In this document: in pieces, positions 10,101-14,700 of the stretch
Position numbering within the stretch: position 1 is the stretch's first letter
Layout: the number at the start of each line of letters is the position of its first letter
Assembly: GCA_035649895.1 (NCBI GenBank)
Contig: DASRIS010000028.1
Coordinates: 1-16,334, forward strand
Direction: 5' to 3'
DNA: 16,334 nucleotides
Origin: DASSUC01 sp035649895
GTDB taxonomy: Bacteria; Actinomycetota; Actinomycetes; Mycobacteriales; Micromonosporaceae
Notes under the pieces: generated by a model
The model's database searches: none
Told to the model about the DNA's origin: nothing
Seen by the model: only the letters and a program-made list of their open reading frames with translations
Position numbers and translations under genes: made by a program

Positions 10101-11779
10101 GCCAGCTCCTTCCGGTCCCTGCCCCACACCACCGCACGCACCGGCAGCGCCGCGCGGCCCACCGCCAACGACCACCCCACATCTACCGCTCCCACACCCG
10201 CATCGACCGACACCGCTCCCATCAACCGGGACGCCTGCTCCGCCAGCCCCTCGGCACACCCCGCCGACACCACCCACGGCACCACCGACCCGTCAAACAC
10301 CGGTCCTGCCGTCCCCACCGGTTCCGCCGACCCCACCGTCCCCACCGGTCCCACCGGCTCCGGCGGCGGCGGCGCCGCTGGCCGCTCGGGTGCCTGCTCG
10401 ACAACCACGTGCGCGTTCGTACCGCTGATCCCGAACCCCGAGACCCCCGCCCGCCGCGGCCGGCCGGTCTGCGGCCACGCCACAGGATCAGCGAGCAGCC
10501 GTACCGCACCGGCCGCCCAGTCCACATGCGGCGTCGGCTCGTCAACATGCAACGTGCGCGGCAGCACCCCGCGACGCAGCGCCATCACCATCTTGATAAC
10601 CCCGGCCACGCCAGCGGCGTACTGGGTGTGGCCGAGGTTCGACTTCACCGAACCGACCCACAGTGGCTGGTCAGCCGGCCGGTCCTGCCCGTACGTGACC
10701 AGCAGCGCCTGCGCCTCGATCGGGTCGCCCAACGTCGTACCCGTGCCATGCGCCTCCACCGCGTCCACATCGGAGGGTGCCAGCCCCGCATTGGCGAGGG
10801 CCTGCCGGATGACCCGCTGCTGGGACGGGCCGTTCGGCGCGCTCAGCCCGTTGGAGGCCCCATCCTGGTTCACCGCCGAACCGCGCACCACCGCCAGCAC
10901 CCGGTGACCGTTCCGCCGCGCGTCGGTCAGCCGCTCCAGCAGCAGCAGCCCGGCGCCCTCGCCCCAACCCGTGCCGTCGGCCGCCGCCGCAAAAGCCTTG
11001 CACCGGCCGTCCGGGGCGAGCCCCCGCTGCCGGCTGAACTCGATGAACCCCGTCGGCGTGCACATGACGGCGACCCCGCCGGCGAACGCCAGCGAGCACT
11101 CACCCTGGCGCAGTGCCTGCACCGCCAGGTGCAGCGCGACCAGCGACGACGAGCACGCGGTGTCCACTGTGACCGCCGGACCCTCCAGGCCCAGGGTGTA
11201 CGCGATACGGCCGGAGATGACGCTGGCGGTGCTGCCGGTCAGCGAGTAGCCCTCGGCGCCCTGCGGCAGCTGCTGGAGCCCTGTGCCGTAGCCGGAGTGG
11301 CCGCCGCCGACGAAGGTGCCCACCGACCGGCCGCGTAGGCGTTCCGGGTCGATGTTGGCCCGTTCCAGGGTCTCCCAGGCGACCTCCAGCAGCAGCCGCT
11401 GCTGCGGGTCCATGACGAGCGCCTCACGCGGGGAGATGCCGAAGAAGCCCGCGTCGAACTCTGTCGCGTCGTAGACGAAGCCTCCCTCGCGGGCGTACGA
11501 CGTGCCGGGCCGGTCCGGATCCGGGTCGTAGAGGTTGTCGAGGTCCCACCCCCGGTCGACCGGAAAGCCGGAGACCGCGTCCTCGCCGCGTTCGACGAGC
11601 CGCCACAGGCCCTCCGGTGAGGTCACCCCGCCCGGGAAGCGGCAAGCCATGCCGATGATCGCGATGGGCTCGCGGCCCGCGGCCATGAGCTGCTGGTTCT
11701 GCCGGCGCAGCCGCTCCGCCTCGGTGAGCGAGGCGCGGAGAGCTGCGACGACCTTGTCGTTTCCGGTAGGTGGCGTCAT
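1196..11779 (-). CDS. PKS gene B: bimodular type I polyketide synthase, KS-AT-KR-ACP / KS-AT-DH-KR(inactive)-ACP
   Basis: This complete gene of 3527 residues adds two extender units. Module 1 has KS (36-460; Cys209, His344, His384), AT (585-925; Ser678, Arg703, YPFH at 778-781), KR (structural 945-1230, catalytic 1238-1420; Lys1351, Ser1375, Tyr1388, Asn1392) and ACP (Ser1560). Module 2 has KS (1622-2047; Cys1795, His1930, His1970), AT (2193-2525; Ser2284, YASH at 2384-2387), DH (2558-2835; His2591, Asp2760), a degenerate KR (2845-3330) and ACP (Ser3407). Docking peptides sit at both ends (1-33 and 3454-3527). The ATG overlaps the stop of gene A and has GGAG five bases upstream, so translational coupling is likely; the stop is TAG. 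Predicted output is a beta-hydroxy unit followed by an alpha-methyl-beta-keto unit. Oddities are the broken KR beside an intact DH, two low-complexity KS-AT linkers, and in-frame 15-bp and 27-bp repeats. Confidence 0.98.
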   Translation of the reverse strand: MTPPTGNDKVVAALRASLTEAERLRRQNQQLMAAGREPIAIIGMACRFPGGVTSPEGLWRLVERGEDAVSGFPVDRGWDLDNLYDPDPDRPGTSYAREGGFVYDATEFDAGFFGISPREALVMDPQQRLLLEVAWETLERANIDPERLRGRSVGTFVGGGHSGYGTGLQQLPQGAEGYSLTGSTASVISGRIAYTLGLEGPAVTVDTACSSSLVALHLAVQALRQGECSLAFAGGVAVMCTPTGFIEFSRQRGLAPDGRCKAFAAAADGTGWGEGAGLLLLERLTDARRNGHRVLAVVRGSAVNQDGASNGLSAPNGPSQQRVIRQALANAGLAPSDVDAVEAHGTGTTLGDPIEAQALLVTYGQDRPADQPLWVGSVKSNLGHTQYAAGVAGVIKMVMALRRGVLPRTLHVDEPTPHVDWAAGAVRLLADPVAWPQTGRPRRAGVSGFGISGTNAHVVVEQAPERPAAPPPPEPVGPVGTVGSAEPVGTAGPVFDGSVVPWVVSAGCAEGLAEQASRLMGAVSVDAGVGAVDVGWSLAVGRAALPVRAVVWGRDRKELAAGLGAVAAGRTDTGGAVVTGGVVEGRVGAVFSGQGAQWAGMGAGLAAGFPAFRDVLAQVCTGFEGLLPGPLGRALDGGGADVWEQTVFAQAGLFAVGVAAFRLLESLGVRPDLVAGHSVGEVAAAHVAGVLDLADACRLVAARGALMQRLAGLGAMLAVRAGLGQVVDVVQELGADVDVAAVNGPQSVVLSGAREALEAVATRLGRQEMKVRWLPGGYPFHSRLVEPVLDELARVAESVQFRPAQVPVVSTVTGHATGEVSTPGYWVRQARQAVRYADAVAWLAEAGVATVVEVGPDAVLTALGPECVPEDRDVAFVATGRRGRDEVATFTQALARLWVRGVPVRWDTMLAGSGGRLVDLPTYAFQRQRYWLQDAPEDAPRTGSVDPEEERFWAAVERQDLDAIPSTLRVDGDGPLRDLLPTLSSWRRQRRAQKTIDGCRYLVSWRPFHPPKPALTGRWLLVVPAGLADSGLLDACRTALAAHGAAVTTLPVDPAGVLRMELGDRIDELLAEAPPSDAPGGASGALAGVLSLLACPGPTAPDPDDVPTGLAATVTLVQALGDAGVEAPLWCVTQGAVATSPADPPPDPVQSLVWGLGRVVALEWPERWGGLVDLPGTLDDRTGKLLAGVLTAATAGPVAPGGAGAGLEDQVAIRPAGALARRLAPAPAPAGELAVPWQPRGTVLVTGGTGGIGAEAARWLADHGAGHLLLVSRRGADAPGADVLAADLRRRGSAVTIAACDAADRDQLAEVLGAVPAEAPLRAVFHAAGVVEDGVAAALTPEPLRRVLRPKTVAALHLHELTRGHDLDAFVLFSSFAGTVGTLGQAAYAAANAFLDALAEQRRTAGLPATSVAWGPWAGAGMAAQAATRKGMRRSGLSPLAPELALTALHQAIGYGDSTVAVVDVDWERFTAGFTTVRPSPLLRDLPQVRRHDGGGGAGPLQPRGVEAGELARRLAGLTGPRRDRALLDLVREHVAVVLGHRSGQAVEPDRPFKDLGFDSLAAVELRNRLTKATELRMPVTLVFDYPTAESLARYLRGRVVPGDATAQAPDGSAPAVARAADEPIAIVGMACRLPGGVESPEDFWRLLADGVDATSACPTDRGWDIEDLYHPDPQQPGRTYGREGGFVDTAGDFDAAFFGISPREALAMDPQQRLLLEASWEVVERAGIDPATLRGSATAVFVGLVAFQYAPAYGRLPDGVEGFVGTGNAASVASGRVAYALGLEGPAVTVDTACSSSLVALHLAVQALRRGECDLALAGGATVLSSPSIFVEFSRQQALSADGRCRAFSSAANGFGPAEGVGMLLLERLSDAQRNGRHILAVVRGSAVSSDGASNGLTAPNGPSQQRVIRQALANAGLTAAEVDAVEAHGTGTTLGDPIEAQALLATYGQGRPVDRPLWLGSVKSNIGHTQAAAGVAGVIKMVLAMREQTLPRSLHIDAPSPHVDWSTGAVCLLTEAVPWESASGPRRAGVSSFGISGTNAHVVIEEATPQPQQTTVEGDPVWSAPVLPWVLSARTAGALRARAEQLARLGAGDAEPADVGWSLLTARGPMEHRAVVWGTDRARMVAGARTVAAGGVPGGGVPGGGVPGGGVPGGGGGPGGDVPGDGGPDDAGDGAGGAVTGAVTGGSGAGVAFVFPGQGPQWLGMGRELLACSPVFAARMGECDAALAPFLDWSVTDVLASDDDAWLGRVEVLQPVLWATMVSLAAVWEALGVRPAAVVGHSQGEIAAAVVAGALSLADAARLVVVRSALGARMLHRGSVVSVAAGRDRVAEWLRGWPERLAVGAVNGPTSTVVSGDSAALDELLKLLDAQDVWYRRVDASYASHSPQMEEVRAELLAAFAPITGRVPVVPFVSTVTGELHDAELDAEYWYANQRHTVELQRAVETVAGLGYTTFVEVSAHPVLTATVGETLDALGVPATLVGTLRRDRGGPDQLVAGLAQLWVSGVPVDWTALFAGRTVRPTELPPYPFQRRRYWIEARPGSGGDPAGLGLSAVDHPLLGAAVRLATRDAVVLTGRLASRTHPWLAEHVVGGTALLPGAAFVELAIRAGGEVGRPRLRELALHAPLALPEQDGLQVQVVVELGGEGESQVRIHSRPEDAAADQPWTSHAEGWLTGPAPWDGQTPPGDLTVWPPPGAEPVDVAGFYPAIEEAGYRYGPALRGLRAAWRRGEEVFAEVSLAEPLRGDAGRFGVHPALLDAALHASAFDVAAEDGQVRQPFTWSEVSVLATGATEARVRLAPSGAEGIRVSVADPTGQPVVEVGALVQRPVDLDQVAGLRARSADLYALDWTAAPLAGAYAAGDTRPGGAEPGDGTVSTWAVLGEDRLGVGAALQSAGHAVYTYPHLGALAAVLDAGVPPPATVVLVRPPVPTAAVGRPAAAGSVEPPAAACGAELTTTVDSAELPVTVDNAELSVTVDSVEPSTTVDSAGLVAAADSASAELAAVLDGWLADDRLTGSRLVVLTAGAVATGAGDHLPGLVHAPAWDLVQDAQRRHPGRLLLADMDAGDPDLWPVAVQAALSGDEPRVAVRNGQVLVPRLRRLPAPAAAPAAPTSDLDGSAADPAGSTLAGRHEAFGGTVLLTGTGRLAAAAARWLVTGYAVPRLVLAGPETDGRADLAAELAAGGARVEVVTGDPGDRDWLAGLFGTLLTDGEPDLVIDTTAAAGTVAHLHELTAGLDGTVLVCCASRPDALLDGLSQQRRARGQPALTLVASGWPAAQRPGGPEPEDALGEALTDALRSGEPVVFAARLDAAALRRGAEAGDLPAELRGLVEERVRRHTVRTGGADGSGGADGGALLRRLDGLAVAEQQRLLVDLVRRQAAQVLGHPSIDGVEPERPFKELGFDSMMSVELRNRLSQQSGLTLPATLAFAYPTPTALATHLREQLRPAAGDGLPILEEIERLESALASMDADGDIRDRIGRRLDRLLWRWNGPSAGPAGDVLDSDTLAAASDDEMFELIDRELGA
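1199..1420 (-). other. C-terminal docking domain of gene B
   Basis: After the ACP comes a helical region (ILEEIERLESALASMDADGD), an Arg-rich helix, and the terminal acidic docking helix SDDEMFELIDRELGA. This is the classical class-1 C-terminal docking type that pairs with NEDRLRDYLKRVTADF-like N-termini, exactly what gene C offers. Confidence 0.9.
1439..1717 (-). other. ACP domain, gene B module 2
   Basis: The motif LGFDSMMSVELRNRL has the attachment serine Ser3407. Sequence conservation is normal despite the decayed KR directly upstream, so the module is expected to still elongate the chain. Confidence 0.95.
1790..3247 (-). other. Degenerate (inactive) KR region, gene B module 2
   Basis: The structural half (LDWTAAPLAG... 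to LVPRLRRLP) is recognisable but carries a repetitive insertion at 2804-2911. The catalytic half is eroded. The nucleotide motif reads LTGTGRLAAA instead of GGTGxxG. About 22 residues are missing between TTAAAG and TVAHLHELT, removing the LDD region and catalytic Lys. About 12 more are missing where FSS...YAAAN should be, now VCCASRPDALLDG, so Ser, Tyr and Asn are gone. The reading frame remains open through to a normal ACP, so this is an in-frame domain decay and not a frameshift. Confidence 0.93.
2804..2911 (-). repeat. 27-bp tandem repeat (9-residue units, TVDSAEL-like) in the dead KR of gene B
   Basis: On the plus strand the core CTGTCCACAG or TTATCCACAG recurs at exactly 27-bp spacing (2814, 2841, 2868, 2895). 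In protein this is a run of nine-residue units: TTVDSAELP, VTVDNAELS, VTVDSVEPS, TTVDSAGLV. Homologous KR structural halves, such as the one in gene A, do not contain this run. Three of the cores are flanked as CACTGTCCACAGT, an imperfect inverted repeat. Confidence 0.9.
3275..4108 (-). other. DH domain, gene B module 2, catalytic residues intact but probably without substrate
   Basis: The motif HxxxGxxxxP is intact (EHVVGGTALLPG, His2591) and the second acidic residue is Asp2760 in HPALLDAALH. The YGPxFxG element reads YGPALRGL. The fold is full length. Because the KR of the same module is destroyed, no beta-hydroxy group should be made in cis for it to eliminate. It may be idle, structural, or act on another hydroxyl. 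Confidence 0.9.
4205..5203 (-). other. AT domain, gene B module 2, methylmalonyl-CoA type
   Basis: The domain begins FVFPGQGPQWLGMG. The active site is GHSQGEIAAA (Ser2284) with Arg2309 in VVVRSAL, and the specificity tetrad is the classical YASH (2384-2387). All three agree on (2S)-methylmalonyl-CoA, giving an alpha-methyl branch. Confidence 0.93.
5283..5375 (-). repeat. 15-bp tandem repeat encoding (GGVPG)n in the KS-AT linker of gene B module 2
   Basis: On the plus strand, four adjacent 15-bp units CCCGGGACGCCGCCG or CCCGGGACGCCACCG fill 5316-5375. Two degenerate units precede them at 5283-5312, with a 3-bp insertion between. Every unit is in frame and encodes Gly-Gly-Val-Pro-Gly. The array extends the linker just before the AT2 start (VAFVFPGQG). 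A length change by whole units would not shift the frame. Confidence 0.93.
5639..6916 (-). other. KS domain, gene B module 2, variant consensus
   Basis: Catalytic Cys1795 (DTACSSS), His1930 and His1970 are present, so it should be active. It departs from the module-1 KS in several normally shared stretches: GNAASVASGR for GSTASVISGR, FSRQQALSADGRC for FSRQRGLAPDGRC, NGFGPAEG for DGTGWGEG, and SSDGASNG for NQDGASNG. It appears to belong to a different KS subgroup from its neighbour. Confidence 0.95.
6986..7258 (-). other. ACP domain, gene B module 1
   Basis: The phosphopantetheine motif LGFDSLAAVELRNRL is intact with Ser1560. A short alanine- and proline-rich linker of about 25 residues joins it to the KS of module 2. 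Confidence 0.95.
7520..8947 (-). other. KR domain (structural plus catalytic), gene B module 1, B-type, active
   Basis: The structural half begins with FWAAVERQDLDAI and WRRQRRAQKTIDGCRYLVSW, typical of modules without DH. The catalytic half has GGTGGIG, Lys1351, Ser1375, Tyr1388 and Asn1392. The B-type LDD motif reads VED, keeping the last Asp, and Leu occupies the site where A-type domains carry Trp. A beta-hydroxyl of B-type configuration is predicted; with no DH or ER in this module the hydroxyl should persist. Confidence 0.92.
9005..10027 (-). other. AT domain, gene B module 1, malonyl-like with hybrid YPFH motif
   Basis: The domain starts at AVFSGQGAQWAGMG. The active-site motif is GHSVGEVAAA (Ser678) and the carboxylate-binding Arg703 lies in RGALMQ, both malonyl-like features. 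The specificity tetrad is YPFH (9448-9437): it keeps the Phe of malonyl HAFH but has Tyr in the first position, as in methylmalonyl YASH. Malonyl-CoA is the best guess. The first half and the linker before it have unusual codon use. Confidence 0.88.
10400..11674 (-). other. KS domain, gene B module 1
   Basis: A complete ketosynthase with the full triad: Cys209 in DTACSSS, His344 in EAHGTGTT and His384 in KSNLGHT. It matches the canonical extender-module KS pattern, including NQDGASNG and NGPSQQRVI. It condenses the chain from gene A with the extender loaded by the module-1 AT. Confidence 0.96.
11681..11779 (-). other. N-terminal docking domain of gene B
   Basis: Residues 1-33 form a short charged amphipathic helix (NDKVVAALRASLTEAERLRR) directly before the KS start EPIAIIGMACRFPGG. 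This is the usual coiled-coil docking element that receives the C-terminal docking helix of the upstream synthase, gene A. Confidence 0.88.
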
Positions 11780-14700
11780 CGGGACTCCGCTGGGTCAGGG
11801 GCGGTCAGGGGAGCGCTGTCGCCGAGGGCCATGCGGACCAGGTCGTCGACCTCCATGCTGTCGATCGCCACTGTCGGCTCCTCTTCGGACAGTTCGACAG
11901 GCGCCGCGTCGGCGCGGGTCAGGTCGAGCAGCGCCGGCATCAGTCCCGCCTGCCGTAGCCGGGCGAGCGGGATCGAGGCGAGCACGCGGCGGATCTCCGC
12001 CTCGTCCGGGTCCTGACCGCTACCTGCCGCCGGACCGGCCGGGCCGGCTCCGGCGTCGGGCGCGACCAGCGCGACGATGTGGCGGGCCAGGACGGCAGGG
12101 TTCGGGTGGTCGAAGACGGTCGTGGCGGGCAGCCGCAGGCCGGTGGCGATGTTGAGACGGTTGCGCAGCTCGACGGCTGTCAGCGAGTCGAAGCCGAGCG
12201 ACTTGAACGGCCGGTGGCTGCTCACCGCCTGGGCGGAGGCGTGGCCGAGGACAGCCGCCGCGTGGGTGCGTACCAGGTCGAGCACGAGGTGCTCGCGGTC
12301 GGCCGGGTTCAGCCCCGCCAGCCGCTCGGCCAGGGTGGGCCCGCCGGCCGGCACTGCCGCGCCGAGCGCCAGGCGGCGAGCAGCCCCGGACACCAGCCCC
12401 CGCAACAACGGGGGTACGACCTCAGCGCCCGACTGTGCGCGGGAGCGCACGGTGGCGAGGTCGAGCCGGATCGGTACGGCCAGCGGCAGGCCGGTGCGGT
12501 AGGCCGCGTCAAAGAGCGCCGCTCCGTCCTCGGCGGAGAGCGCGACGACCCCCGAGCGGCTGGCCCGGCCCTGCTCGCTGCGGTCCATGCTGCTGGTCAG
12601 CGCGCTGGTCTCGGCCCAGAGGCCCCAGGCCAGCGAGGAGGCCACCAGGCCCCGGGCGTGGCGGTGTGCGGCCAGGGCGTCGAGGAACACGTTCGCGGCC
12701 GCGTAGTTGCCCTGCCCGGCACCGCCGAGCACCCCGGCGGCCGAGGAGTAGAGCACGAACATCGCCAGGTCCAGGTGGCGGGTCAGCATGTGCAGGTTGA
12801 GCGCGGCGTCCACCTTGGGCCGCAGCACCCGCCGCACCTGGTCCCCGGTGAGGGACTCGACCACCCCGTCGTCGAGTGCGCCGGCGGCGTGCACCACCCC
12901 GGTCAGCGGACGCCCGCCCGGGATCCCGGCCAGCGCGGCCGCCATCGCCGCACCGTCGGCGGCGTCGCACGCCTCGACCGTCACCGTCGCCCCGGCCTGC
13001 GCCAGCTCCTCGACCAGCTCGGCGGCGCCGGGCGCGCGCATGCCCTGCCGGCTGGTCAGCAGCAGGTGCCGTACGCCGTGGGCGTGCACCAGATGCCGGG
13101 CCGCCAGCCCGCCGAGGGTGCCGGTGCCGCCGGTGACCAGCACCGTGCCGGCGGGGTCCAGCCGGGGCGGCATGGTCAGCACCACCTTGCCCACATGACG
13201 CGCCTGGCTCATGAACCGGAACGCCTCACCCGCGCGCCGCACGTCCCACGTCGTCACCGGCAGCGGCTGGAGCGCACCCTGCTCGAACAGGACGAGGACC
13301 TCGGAGAGAAGCTGGCTGATCCGGTCCGGACCCGCCTCGCCGAGGCTGTACGGGTGGTACGCCACGCCGGGGTGTGCGGCGGCGACCTGCCCCGGGTCGC
13401 GGATGTCGGTCTTGCCCAGCTCCAGGAACCGGCCACCATCACCCAACAGACCCAACGACGCGTCCACAAACTCCCGCGCCAGGCAGTTGAGCACCACATC
13501 CACCCCACCACCACCGCTGGCATCCCACACCCGCTCGACAAACTCCAGCGACCGCGACGAGGCGATACGGGACCCCGCCAGCCCCAGGTCCCGCAGCACA
13601 CCCCACTTAGCGGGGCTCGCCGTGGCGTACACCTCCGCCCCCAGGTGCCGGGCCAGCTGGACCGCCGCCATCCCCACCCCACCAGCCCCCGCATGGACCA
13701 GCACCCGCTCCCCCGACCGCACCCCAGCCACATCCACCAACCCGAAGTACGCGGTCAAGAACACCACCGGCACCGCCGCCGCCTGCACAAACGACCACCC
13801 CACCGGCATCGGCGCGAGCATCCGCCGGTCCGCGACCGCAACCGGACCGAACGCGCCCTCGACGACGCCCATCACCCGGTCCCCGACCGACAGGCCGGTG
13901 ACACCCTCCCCGACCTCCAGCACCACGCCAGCGGCCTCGCTGCCCATCCCCTCCTGCCCCGGCACCATGCCCAGACCCACCAGCACGTCCCGGAAGTTCA
14001 CCCCGGCCGTACGAACCTCAACCCGCACCTGCCCCACCCCCAACGGCGCCACCGCCTCCGGAAACGGCACCAACGCCAGGCCCTCCAACGTCCCCGAACC
14101 CACCGTGTCCAACCGCCACGCCCGCACCCCATCCGGCGGCACCAGCGCCCCACCACCGCTGGCGCCAGCTCGGGCCAGGCGGGCCGCCAGCACCTCGCCA
14201 CCGCGCACCGCGACCTGCGGCTCCCCAGCCGCGAGCGCGGCGGCCACCGCCGCGGCGAGACCCGGGCCGGGGTCCTCAGCGGCGGGATCCAGGTCAACCA
14301 GCAGGAACCGGTCCGGATGCTCCGTCTGGGCCGTGCGCACCAGGCCCCAGGCGGGCGCATGCACCAGATCCACCACGTCCTCTCCCACGCGTGTGGCGAC
14401 CGCGCCGCGGGTGACGATGACCAGCCGCGTCGAGCACAGGGGGTCGGCGGCCAGCCACCCCTGGAGCGCCGCCAGCGCCGCCGTGACGGCCTCACCGACC
14501 TCGCTCTGGAGCTGCGAGAGCTCTCCGGCAGGGGCAGCGGGTCCGGTGGCGAGCAGGGGCAGCAGGACCGTCGCGGGTGGGCGGGTGCCGTTGCCTGCGG
14601 CCGCGACCAGCGCCTTCAGGTCCGGGTACGCCTGAGCCGCACCGCCGGTGAGGGCGTCGTCGCCCAGCACCGCCCAGCCGGCGGGTGGCTGCGCACCAGC

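Noticed and set aside
10300..10372. CCCACCGGT-type repeats in the module-1 KS-AT linker as a distinct repeat element
   Set aside because: Units are short and irregular, encoding a PVG-rich low-complexity linker. It is noted as part of the compositional block instead of a separate element.
7802..11338. Plus-strand open frame of nearly 1200 codons
   Set aside because: It is antisense to gene B modules with strong PKS motifs. The translation is compositionally biased and has no family signature.
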